A DNA stretch of 5,044 nucleotides from NCBI GenBank assembly GCA_035275845.1, contig DATEMD010000101.1, forward strand, positions 1-5,044, in the 5' to 3' direction. The stretch's first letter is position 1; each line of letters opens with the position of its first letter. A model generated the notes under the pieces. The model was not told where the DNA came from. It did no database searches and saw only the letters and a program-made list of their open reading frames with translations. The position numbers and the translations under genes were made by a program. Shown here piece after piece: positions 1-5,044 of the stretch. The stretch is from REEB95 sp035275845 (GTDB taxonomy: Bacteria > Pseudomonadota > Alphaproteobacteria > ATCC43930 > CGMCC-115725).

Positions 1-732
1 TATGCCGAGCGGCACCAGATTCCGATCGCCAAGGACAAGCGCGGCGAGGCGCCGTTCTCGACCGACGCCAACCTTTTGCACATTTCGGCCGAAGGCAAGG
101 CGCTCGAGGATCCGTGGCACGAGCCGGAAGAATTCGTCTACAGCCGGACGGTCGCGCCGGAGAAGGCGCCGGACCAGCCGGACTACGTCGAGATCGAATT
201 CGCCAAGGGCGATCCGGTCGCGGTCGACGGCAAAAAGCTGTCGCCGGCAGCGCTGCTGACGCGGCTCAACGAGCTCGGCGGCAAGCACGGCATTGGCCGG
301 CTCGACTTGGTCGAGAACCGTTTCGTCGGCATGAAATCGCGTGGCGTCTACGAGACTCCGGGGGGCACCATCCTGCACGCCGCGCATCGCGGCATCGAGA
401 GCATCACGCTCGATCGCGGCGCGGCGCATCTCAAGGACGAGCTGATGCCGCGCTATGCCGAGCTGATCTACAACGGCTTCTGGTATTCGCCCGAGCGCCT
501 CATGCTGCAAGCGCTGATCGACAAGAGCCAGGAGGACGTCGCCGGCGCGGTACGGCTCAAGCTCTATAAGGGCACAGTGCGCGTGGTCGGCCGCAAATCG
601 CCGCACAGCCTCTACAGCTTGGCGCACGTGACGTTCGAGGCCGATCAGGTCTACGACCAGCGCGATGCCGAAGGTTTCATCAAGCTGAACGCGTTACGGC
701 TGCGGCTCGCGGCGCGGCTGCGCCGAAAATAG
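1..732 (+). CDS. argG: Argininosuccinate synthase, C-terminal 243 residues (5' end outside window)
   Basis: The gene product joins citrulline and aspartate, using ATP, to make argininosuccinate in the cytoplasm, the penultimate step of arginine synthesis. The open frame runs from base 1 to a TAG at 730-732. Recognisable class I ArgG blocks include FSTDANLLHIS (codons 19-29), LDLVENRFVGMKSRGVYETPGGT (around codons 101-121, given as a pattern), KDELMPRYAELIYNGFWYSP, and RLKLYKGTVRVVGRKS. Using the Thermus enzyme numbering as I remember it, the citrulline contacts Ser173, Ser182, Glu258 and Tyr270 fall on S20, S29, E105 and Y117 here. That single consistent offset implies about 153 residues are missing upstream. 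These would carry the ATP pyrophosphatase N-terminal domain. The C-terminus ends in an Arg-rich tail (RLRLAARLRRK), which looks normal. No downstream partner lies in the same operon. The family call is very secure; only the start is unseen. Confidence 0.97.
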   Translation, partial: YAERHQIPIAKDKRGEAPFSTDANLLHISAEGKALEDPWHEPEEFVYSRTVAPEKAPDQPDYVEIEFAKGDPVAVDGKKLSPAALLTRLNELGGKHGIGRLDLVENRFVGMKSRGVYETPGGTILHAAHRGIESITLDRGAAHLKDELMPRYAELIYNGFWYSPERLMLQALIDKSQEDVAGAVRLKLYKGTVRVVGRKSPHSLYSLAHVTFEADQVYDQRDAEGFIKLNALRLRLAARLRRK

Positions 733-768
733 TCACAAGCGCCGACGGCGCAGAAGCTCCTGAGCCGG

Positions 769-812
769 TTGAAGCGCCTGTATCTATGTATTTGATATAA
801 AAGACTAATACA
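769..812 (+). promoter_or_regulatory. AT-rich island, possible promoter zone for the lipoprotein gene
   Basis: The intergenic stretch 733-911 contains one conspicuously AT-rich block (about 779-812, with TATTTGATATAAAAG) in otherwise GC-rich DNA. A TTGAAG at 769-774 could act as a -35 element. The -10 candidates around 792-801 (TTGATA, GATATA, TATAAA) are only 17-21 bases away, so no pairing is clean. A second -35-like TTGACC at 831-836 has no good -10 partner. A promoter here makes sense because argG ends at 732 and the next gene starts at 912. The exact elements are a guess. Confidence 0.3.
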
Positions 813-911
813 GAGAATCGCAGCCCTGAATTGACCCTGCGAAATCCATGTTTTTGCCATGATCGGCGACCATGTTGCGGACATCGCCCATAGCAAAAAG
901 GGGACGGAACC

Positions 912-1154
912 ATGGGTTCGCGTATTGGCGTTTTGATGGTGGCGGCTGCGATGTTGCTTTCGGCTTGCGGCACGTCACCGGGTGACCGAGGCCTGTCGGG
1001 TGCCGGTATCGGCGCGGCGGGCGGTGCCGTGGTCGGAGCGCTGGTTGGCGCGCCTCTGGCAGGTGCGGCTATCGGCGCCGGCGCCGGCGCTTTGACCGGT
1101 ATGGCGACCAGCCCGTCGAACGTTTATCTCGGCAAGCCGGCCTGGGAACAGTAA
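912..1154 (+). CDS. Small glycine-zipper outer-membrane lipoprotein
   Basis: An 80-residue protein. Residues 1-18 form a type II (lipoprotein) signal with one early Arg, a hydrophobic core (VLMVAAAMLL) and lipobox L16-S17-A18-C19. After cleavage C19 would be lipidated, and the +2 residue is Gly rather than Asp, so outer-membrane sorting is expected. The mature part is almost entirely a glycine zipper: Gly at 30, 34, 38, 42 and 46, a Pro48 break, then Gly at 51, 55, 59 and 63. This resembles two packed GxxxG helices as in OsmB-like and glycine-zipper 2TM proteins. A short polar tail (NVYLGKPAWEQ) follows. The ATG at 912 is preceded by AAGGGGACGGA (898-908), and an in-frame TAG at 891 rules out a longer start. 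It appears to be a single-gene unit with its own terminator. The precise role (envelope stress or integrity) is unknown. Confidence 0.87.
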   Translation: MGSRIGVLMVAAAMLLSACGTSPGDRGLSGAGIGAAGGAVVGALVGAPLAGAAIGAGAGALTGMATSPSNVYLGKPAWEQ

Positions 1155-1188
1155 CCGGCCCGACGGTCACCTTTCGCTGAGACCACTG

Positions 1189-1223
1189 CCCCCTCGGGAG
1201 CGATCCCGAGGGGGTTTTGTTTT
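1189..1223 (+). terminator. Strong rho-independent terminator
   Basis: A perfect 11-bp stem, CCCCCTCGGGA (1189-1199) with TCCCGAGGGGG (1204-1214), closes a GCGA tetraloop and is followed by TTTTGTTTT (1215-1223). It ends the lipoprotein transcript, 34 bases after its stop codon. The T tract exists only on the plus-strand side. On the minus strand the same hairpin lies 20 bases after the folD stop but is followed by CAGTGG, so it is at best a weak or stabilising 3' structure for folD. Confidence 0.95.
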
Positions 1224-1233
1224 GCGCGTTGGT

Positions 1234-2124
1234 CTAAACCGCAGGCTCGGGCAACCCACGCCGGCGGCAGGCCGCGATCAGCGTGTTGCGCAGCAGGCAG
1301 GCAATCGTCATTGGGCCGACACCGCCCGGCACCGGCGTAATCGCGCCAGCGACGCGTTGCGCCTCGGCAAAGGCGACGTCGCCAACCAGCTTGCCCTTGC
1401 CGTCCGGTGTGGCGACACGGTTGATGCCGACATCGATCACCGTCGCACCCGGCTTGATCCAATCGCCGCGCACCATCTCCGGCCGCCCGACCGCCGCCAC
1501 CAACAGATCGGCGCGACGCGCCATCGCCGGCAAGTCGCGCGTCCGCGAATGCGCGACCGTCACCGTGCAATGCTCGCCGAGCAGCAATGCCGCCATCGGC
1601 TTGCCGACGATGTTGGAGCGTCCCAGGATCACCGCTTCGGCGCCGGCCAGGTTCTTGCCCAGGTTCTCGCGCGCCAGCAACAGGCAACCATACGGCGTGC
1701 ACGGCACAAGCGCCTTGCCGCCGCTCCACAGCCGGCCGACATTCTCGACATGGAAGCCGTCGACGTCCTTGGCCGGCGAAATCGCCTCGATGATCCGCTG
1801 TGCGTCGATCTGCTTCGGCAAGGGAAGTTGCACGAGGATACCGTCAACCGCATCGTCGGCATTGAGCTGCGCCACCAAACGCAACAGTTCGGCTTCGCTG
1901 GTGGCGGCCGGCAGGCGGTGCGTGATGCCTTTGAGGCCGGCTTCGTCGGTCGCCTTGGTCTTGCTCTTGACGTAGACCTGGCTCGCCGGGTCGTCGCCGA
2001 CCAGAACCGCCGCGAGGCCGGGCACGACGCCGTGCGCCGCCTTGAGCGTCGCGGCGGCCGCCGCGACCGTCGCGCGCAGTCGGGCCGCGACGGCTTTGCC
2101 GTCAATCAATTTCGCTTCGGACAT
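1234..2124 (-). CDS. folD: Bifunctional methylenetetrahydrofolate dehydrogenase / methenyl-THF cyclohydrolase
   Basis: FolD is the cytoplasmic enzyme that interconverts 5,10-methylene-, 5,10-methenyl- and 10-formyl-tetrahydrofolate with NADP, supplying formyl groups for purines and initiator tRNA. The protein is 296 residues, close to the family's usual 280-300. The N-terminal catalytic domain has VGDDPASQVYVKSK (42-55), with Y51 and K55 equivalent to E. coli Y50 and the catalytic K54. It also has DGILVQLPLP (94-103, Q99) and KDVDGFH (119-125, D122). The Rossmann part carries GRSNIVGKP (168-176), and the C-terminal signature is TPVPGGVGPMT (263-273). All key residues are present. The ATG at 2124 has AAGGA (complement of 2133-2137) 8 bases upstream. 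It is downstream of yggT and a yggU remnant on the same strand, the order commonly seen in alphaproteobacteria, and is probably transcribed with yggT. Confidence 0.98.
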   Translation of the reverse strand: MSEAKLIDGKAVAARLRATVAAAAATLKAAHGVVPGLAAVLVGDDPASQVYVKSKTKATDEAGLKGITHRLPAATSEAELLRLVAQLNADDAVDGILVQLPLPKQIDAQRIIEAISPAKDVDGFHVENVGRLWSGGKALVPCTPYGCLLLARENLGKNLAGAEAVILGRSNIVGKPMAALLLGEHCTVTVAHSRTRDLPAMARRADLLVAAVGRPEMVRGDWIKPGATVIDVGINRVATPDGKGKLVGDVAFAEAQRVAGAITPVPGGVGPMTIACLLRNTLIAACRRRGLPEPAV

Positions 2125-2135
2125 GATCTCAATCC

Positions 2136-2219
2136 TTATTCAAGTCGCGCCGCATGCGCGGCGAAATCATCATCGATGTGAATGAGCTTGCGACGTCTGG
2201 CGGTGCCGGCCGCGCCCAA
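2136..2219 (-). pseudogene. Probable 3' remnant of yggU (DUF167) between yggT and folD
   Basis: Read on the minus strand from the yggT stop, the next 34 codons stay open until a TAA at 2138-2136. The last 27 or so (from about 2219) resemble the C-terminal end of DUF167/YggU proteins: GTARRRKLIHIDDD then a helix ending AARLE. The family typically shows a pattern like SGxTSRxKxxxIxGDxxxLxxRL. The expected Gly of IxGD is Asp here. No full-length DUF167 frame exists in the 116 bases between yggT and folD, so about 60-70 N-terminal residues would be missing. There is no ATG or GTG in frame; a TTG at 2219-2217 lacks a ribosome binding site. The TAA overlaps the folD Shine-Dalgarno, as expected if this is the genuine end of the gene that used to precede folD. 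The match is made by eye from a remembered family pattern, so confidence is moderate. Confidence 0.55.
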
Positions 2220-2240
2220 GACCGAACGGCATCGGCCCGA

Positions 2241-2549
2241 TCAACCGTGCATCAACGTGTAGACCTCGACCTGCCGCAACTCCATCTCGATGAACCACAG
2301 GATCAACAGCAGGATGACGGGTGAGATGTCGATGCCGCCGAAGCTGGGCAGGATGCGCTGGATCGGGCGCAAGGCGGGCTCGGTCGCCCGGTAAAGGAAG
2401 CCCGCCGCGGTGCGCACCACGTGATTGCGCGTATCGATGATGCCGAACCCCGTGAGCCACGAAAATACCGCCGCGACGATGACGACCCACCAATAGATAT
2501 TGATCAGGGCGACGATCACCTCAATCACCGGCACCAGGAAGTTGCCCAT
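2241..2549 (-). CDS. yggT: YggT family small integral membrane protein
   Basis: A 102-residue inner-membrane protein of the YggT family (Pfam YGGT). Members have been linked to osmotic tolerance and, in some lineages, to cell division or chromatin and plastid organisation; no biochemical activity is established. Two hydrophobic segments are visible, about residues 4-33 and 73-90. Between them is the family signature LYRATEPALRPIQRILP (52-68) and GGIDISPV (71-78). The ATG at 2549 is preceded by GAGAGGA (complement of 2558-2564) at 8 bases spacing. Length matches the usual single-repeat bacterial form of about 95-105 residues. It is the first gene of a leftward unit with folD. In related genomes yggU usually follows directly; here only a fragment does. 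Confidence 0.93.
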   Translation of the reverse strand: MGNFLVPVIEVIVALINIYWWVVIVAAVFSWLTGFGIIDTRNHVVRTAAGFLYRATEPALRPIQRILPSFGGIDISPVILLLILWFIEMELRQVEVYTLMHG

Positions 2550-2585
2550 CGCCCGAATCCTCTCCCACGCCCGCGGCGTTGGCGA

Positions 2586-2614
2586 ACCCTAAACATCGGC
2601 CCTGGCCGGTGCAA
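2586..2614 (-). promoter_or_regulatory. Candidate sigma-70-type promoter for yggT-folD
   Basis: On the minus strand, TTGCAC (complement of 2609-2614), a 17-base spacer and TAGGGT (complement of 2586-2591) form a plausible housekeeping promoter. Transcription would begin near 2579, giving a leader of about 30 bases before the yggT ATG at 2549. The -10 keeps only the most conserved positions (TAnnnT), which is common in alphaproteobacteria but also common by chance. Confidence 0.4.
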
Positions 2615-2638
2615 GGAGAGCGGATGTCGCGGGCCGCC

Positions 2639-2668
2639 TTGACAGTCCGCGCGGCCGCGACCCATATT
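2639..2668 (+). promoter_or_regulatory. Promoter of the tRNA-Ala gene
   Basis: A perfect TTGACA (2639-2644), an 18-base spacer and CATATT (2663-2668) lie directly upstream of the tRNA. The predicted start near 2675 leaves a leader of about 9 bases before the first tRNA base. The sequence after the -10 is very GC-rich (CGCGCCACGCGGGCG), the kind of discriminator associated with stringent control of stable RNA promoters. This last point is inference from E. coli rules. Confidence 0.65.
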
Positions 2669-2683
2669 CCGCGCCACGCGGGC

Positions 2684-2759
2684 GGGGCAGTAGCTCAGTT
2701 GGGAGAGCGCGACGTTCGCAATGTCGAGGTCAGGGGTTCGATCCCCCTCTGCTCCACCA
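2684..2759 (+). tRNA. tRNA-Ala (anticodon CGC)
   Basis: A complete 76-base cloverleaf with encoded CCA (2757-2759). The acceptor stem is GGGGCAG (2684-2690) with CTGCTCC (2749-2755). The D stem is GCTC/GAGC (2693-2696, 2705-2708). The anticodon stem is CGACG/TGTCG (2710-2714, 2722-2726, last pair G-U). The anticodon loop is TTCGCAA, giving CGC at 2717-2719, which reads GCG. The variable loop is AGGTC and the T arm is AGGGG-TTCGATC-CCCCT (2732-2748). The third acceptor pair is G2686:T2753, the G3:U70 wobble that marks alanine tRNAs, and the discriminator base is A2756. Anticodon and identity element therefore agree. GCG is a frequent Ala codon in this GC-rich DNA, which fits keeping a dedicated CGC isoacceptor. 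Confidence 0.98.
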
Positions 2760-2783
2760 TCCGCCCCGGCGGTGCCGCGATCC

Positions 2784-2790
2784 AAAGGGA
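2784..2790 (+). promoter_or_regulatory. Ribosome binding site deciding the acetolactate decarboxylase start
   Basis: AAAGGGA lies 11 bases before the ATG at 2802. The open frame extends back into the tRNA gene, so this site and the signal peptide right after the ATG are what fix the start. The in-frame TTG at 2796 is a weaker alternative. Confidence 0.55.
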
Positions 2791-2801
2791 CAAGATTGAA
2801 C

Positions 2802-3557
2802 ATGCGCCGTCGCGCGCTGGCCGTTGCGTTCGTGTTGGCCGTCGTTGCCGGGCCGGCGCAGGCCGGCGAAGCCTATCAGGTCTCGACCATCGCGAGCCTG
2901 CTTGCCGGTGGCTATGACGGTACTGTCACCGTCGGCACCCTGTTGCAGCATGGCAATTTCGGCCTTGGCACCTACAACGGTGTCGATGGCGAGATGGTAG
3001 TGCTGAACGGCCGGGCCTATCGCTGCACGGCCGACGCCGTGGCGCATCCGGCGCCGGCGGCCATGCGGACGCCCTTTGCCGTCGTCACGGATTTCCATCC
3101 GCAAGCCGCCGTCGCAATCGCGGCGGATCAGTCACTCGATCAGCTCGAAGCGGCACTCGACGCGCTGCCGTTGAGCGCATCGCGCATCGTTGCGGTCCGC
3201 ATCGTCGGCCGCTTCCAAACCATGCAGGTGCGCAGCGAGCCGAAACAACAGCCGCCGTACCGACCCTTGGCTGAGGTGATCAAGACGCAGCAGGTGGTAC
3301 ACGATCTGGGTGCGGTTGACGGCACGCTGGTTGGTTTCCGCTTTCCGGCCACGGCGAGCTCGGTCAACGTCGCCGGCTGGCACTTCCACTTCATCACGGC
3401 GGACAGCACGCGGTGCGGCCATGTCCTCGGTCTGACCACTGGCACCGGCCGTGCCGCGGTACAGGAAATCGCCGATTTACATGTGCGTTTCCCGGCGCAG
3501 GCGCCCGCCGCGCCGGCCAGCGCGGACGCGGTCCGCGCGGTGGAACATCCGCAATAA
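2802..3557 (+). CDS. budA: Alpha-acetolactate decarboxylase, with predicted export signal
   Basis: The enzyme decarboxylates 2-acetolactate to acetoin, diverting it from valine/leucine synthesis or overflow pyruvate metabolism. The chosen ATG gives 251 residues. Residues 1-21 look like a Sec signal peptide (MRRR, hydrophobic AVAFVLAVVAG, cleavage after AQA), so the mature enzyme would be periplasmic or secreted. Family blocks follow: YQVSTIASLLAGGYDG (25-40), HGNFGLGTYNGVDGEMVVLNG (50-70, in pattern form), RSEPKQQPPYRPLAEV (144-159), and WHFHFI (193-198) through CGHVLG (205-210). The Zn ligands His194, His196 and His207 of the Brevibacillus enzyme coincide with H194, H196 and H207. Glu65 and Arg145 correspond to E64 and R144, and E248 may be the C-terminal Glu. 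All catalytic residues are thus present. No acetolactate synthase or butanediol dehydrogenase is adjacent. The gene starts 42 bases after a tRNA and ends 14 bases before a convergent phosphoesterase gene. The name alsD/aldC is equally usable. Confidence 0.95.
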   Translation: MRRRALAVAFVLAVVAGPAQAGEAYQVSTIASLLAGGYDGTVTVGTLLQHGNFGLGTYNGVDGEMVVLNGRAYRCTADAVAHPAPAAMRTPFAVVTDFHPQAAVAIAADQSLDQLEAALDALPLSASRIVAVRIVGRFQTMQVRSEPKQQPPYRPLAEVIKTQQVVHDLGAVDGTLVGFRFPATASSVNVAGWHFHFITADSTRCGHVLGLTTGTGRAAVQEIADLHVRFPAQAPAAPASADAVRAVEHPQ

Positions 3558-3571
3558 ACGCGGTCGGTGGC

Positions 3572-5044
3572 TTAACCGAACGTCGGCGCGCGCGGCTTCT
3601 GCGTGAAGTCGAAACCGTCGAGCAGGTTATAAGCCTTGGCGTCGCGGTCCTGTAACGGCTTCAGGCCGAAGCGCGCCTCGATCATCGCCAGCACCGACGT
3701 GGTATCGGCGACGCGGTGGTCGACGTAGCCCCGCCGCGTCCACGGGCTGATCAGCAGCGCCGGGATCCGCGTGCCGCAGCCATAGGCGTCCGGCATAGGC
3801 GGCGCGACATGGTCCCAGAAGCCGCCGCCTTCGTCATAGGTGATGACGATTGCGGTTTTCTCCCACAGCCGGCTTGCGCCGAGCGCCTTGAGCAAGCTCA
3901 TCACCCATTGCTCGCCCCAGCGCGGCGCTGAATTAGCCGGATGCTCGTCACGGCCGCCGGTCGCTTTGAGGAAAGAAACCCGCGGCAGGCGGCCGGATTT
4001 GACGTCCTCGAAGAAATCCGTGCTGTCCCGGAAGCGGCCGTTCTTCACGTTGCGGAACCAGGTCGGGAAGTACTGGAACGGATTGTGATGCGGCAGATAG
4101 AGATCGGCGGTGTCGACGACGACAGAACCGTCGCCGGCGTCGAACGCGGTTTTCATCGCCCACGGCTTCACCGCGTTCCAGCCCTCGTTGTACCAGGCCC
4201 AGGAGAGCGAAGCGTCGTCGAGCCGGTCGCCAATGTTCGGATAGGTCTGCTCGTCCGGTGGCGGCGACAGATTGATCGACCCCATGAAGGTTTCGGTTGG
4301 GCCGTTCACCGGCGCGGCATCGTTAATCAGGATGCCGTTCTTGTCGTAGGGCTGGTCGAAGACCGGCGGCTCTAGGCTTCCCATCTTGCCCGGGGGTGCT
4401 TTCGACCATGCCGCCGAACGCGCCGCGACCAGATAGAGCGCGTTGCCGGTCGAACCACCCGACATCGCCTGGAAGAAATGGTCGAACAGGACGTGCTCGT
4501 CAGCCAGCCGGTAGTAATCCGGCAGATCGGCGCGCGCGTAGAAGCCGAGCACCGCACCCGACGGCGTGGATTCGGCAAGCATCATCTTCACCGGATCGGT
4601 GCCGGGGCCCTTGTCGAAGAATTCGTGCTTGCCCTTGAGGGCGAGGGCGACGAAGTAATCCATCTTGCCGCGATCGATCTGCGCGAACATCCGATAGAAA
4701 TGGTGCATCGGATCCCACGGCACGTTGGCGTCGGATGGAATGTACGGCGCCATATGGAACGGCCGGTTCTCGAGCACCGCATGGGCGAAGCCGGGAATCT
4801 GGTACGGCACCGGCAGATAGGTATAAGGGACGCCGGCGGGATTCTTCTGCTGGCCGGTGAAGCGCGGATCGACGTGGCCGTTGCGGTCGAGGAGGCCGGC
4901 GACAGGGTTGCCGTGAGGCGACTGATAGGCGCCGAAATAGTGATCGAAGCTGCGATTTTCTTGATAGATCACGACGATGTGGTCGATCTTCTCGCGCAGC
5001 AGCTGCAGATCGGGCGCAGCGGATTCGGCAGCGCGCACCAATGG
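3572..5044 (-). CDS. PF04185-family phosphoesterase (acid phosphatase / phospholipase C-like), N-terminus outside window
   Basis: This belongs to the alkaline-phosphatase-fold phosphoesterase family containing bacterial phospholipases C and the acid phosphatase AcpA. Exact substrate is unknown; members hydrolyse phosphate esters, usually outside the cytoplasm. The frame is open through the window edge: a TTG at 5041 is preceded by a Pro codon, so the true start and any signal peptide lie beyond 5044. Counting from that TTG (489 residues), the domain opens with KIDHIVVIYQENRSFDHYFG (18-37; E28 and N29 are metal/active-site candidates). MSGGSTGNALYL (193-204) aligns with the nucleophile loop, placing Ser197 where phospholipases C often have Thr, as in AcpA. 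RDEHP (364-368), YDEGGGFWDHV (402-412) and GTRIPALLISPW (423-434) complete the metal and fold motifs. It ends in DFTQKPRAPTFG. It appears intact apart from the missing start and converges with the decarboxylase gene. Confidence 0.92.
   Translation of the reverse strand, partial: PLVRAAESAAPDLQLLREKIDHIVVIYQENRSFDHYFGAYQSPHGNPVAGLLDRNGHVDPRFTGQQKNPAGVPYTYLPVPYQIPGFAHAVLENRPFHMAPYIPSDANVPWDPMHHFYRMFAQIDRGKMDYFVALALKGKHEFFDKGPGTDPVKMMLAESTPSGAVLGFYARADLPDYYRLADEHVLFDHFFQAMSGGSTGNALYLVAARSAAWSKAPPGKMGSLEPPVFDQPYDKNGILINDAAPVNGPTETFMGSINLSPPPDEQTYPNIGDRLDDASLSWAWYNEGWNAVKPWAMKTAFDAGDGSVVVDTADLYLPHHNPFQYFPTWFRNVKNGRFRDSTDFFEDVKSGRLPRVSFLKATGGRDEHPANSAPRWGEQWVMSLLKALGASRLWEKTAIVITYDEGGGFWDHVAPPMPDAYGCGTRIPALLISPWTRRGYVDHRVADTTSVLAMIEARFGLKPLQDRDAKAYNLLDGFDFTQKPRAPTFG

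Noticed and set aside
739..751. GCGCC-GAC-GGCGC hairpin just after the argG stop as a terminator
   Set aside because: The stem is only 5 bp with a 3-base loop and no T tract follows.
859..936. A 25-codon leader frame (MIGDHVADIAHSKK...) overlapping the lipoprotein start
   Set aside because: It has no ribosome binding site, overlaps the real start in another frame, and shows no codon or motif signature.
1222..2181. Long plus-strand open frames opposite folD (319 and 230 codons)
   Set aside because: They are antisense shadows of a GC-rich gene with unambiguous FolD motifs on the minus strand; their translations are Arg-rich and without family features.
2170..2493. 107-codon minus-strand frame overlapping yggT
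   Set aside because: It is out of frame with the clear YggT protein and has a low-complexity Arg/His-rich translation; only its last 20 or so codons, past the yggT stop, are of interest as a possible yggU start.
2740..2759. tRNA-Ala 3' end as an island attachment site for the budA-phosphoesterase segment
   Set aside because: No integrase and no second copy of the tRNA 3' end occur in the window, and base composition does not shift visibly.
2721..2801. An upstream ATG for the decarboxylase starting inside the tRNA gene
   Set aside because: It would overlap the tRNA T arm, and the extra residues precede a good signal peptide that begins at 2802 with its own ribosome binding site.
3564..3579. 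TCGGT-GGCTTA-ACCGA hairpin between the two convergent genes as a bidirectional terminator
   Set aside because: A 5-bp stem without flanking T or A tracts is too weak, and it overlaps the stop codon of the phosphoesterase gene.
3941..4375. 144-codon plus-strand frame opposite the phosphoesterase gene
   Set aside because: It is an antisense shadow; the minus-strand protein carries all conserved family motifs across the same interval.

Overview
The window is GC-rich chromosomal DNA. The protein families and the gene order (class I ArgG; a yggT-[yggU]-folD cluster) suggest an alphaproteobacterium, probably Rhizobiales/Hyphomicrobiales. That assignment is an inference from sequence style and remembered synteny. 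I see no transposase, integrase, phage gene or CRISPR array.

Layout, left to right. Bases 1-732 (+) hold the last 243 codons of argG (argininosuccinate synthase), whose 5' end lies outside the window. Bases 733-911 are a short intergenic region with an AT-rich island that is a plausible promoter zone. Bases 912-1154 (+) encode an 80-residue glycine-zipper lipoprotein, followed by a textbook intrinsic terminator at 1189-1223. Converging on it is a leftward cluster: folD (1234-2124, -), a short stretch that looks like the decayed 3' end of yggU/DUF167 (2136-2219, -), and yggT (2241-2549, -). Bases 2550-2683 form a divergent promoter region: a candidate promoter for yggT on the minus strand and a strong sigma-70-type promoter for a tRNA-Ala(CGC) at 2684-2759 (+). 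Just 42 bases beyond the tRNA starts an exported alpha-acetolactate decarboxylase (2802-3557, +). It converges, 14 bases apart, on a PF04185-family phosphoesterase (3572-5044, -) whose N-terminus runs off the right edge.

Functionally this is mostly housekeeping: arginine biosynthesis, one-carbon folate metabolism, a small envelope lipoprotein, a membrane protein and a tRNA. Beside it are two accessory enzymes, one predicted to be exported and one from a mostly exported family: the acetolactate decarboxylase (acetoin formation) and the phosphatase/phospholipase-like hydrolase. No novel system is evident. The most interesting observation is that the yggU gene usually found between yggT and folD appears to have been deleted down to about its last 27-30 codons, still in place and ending in the folD ribosome binding site.
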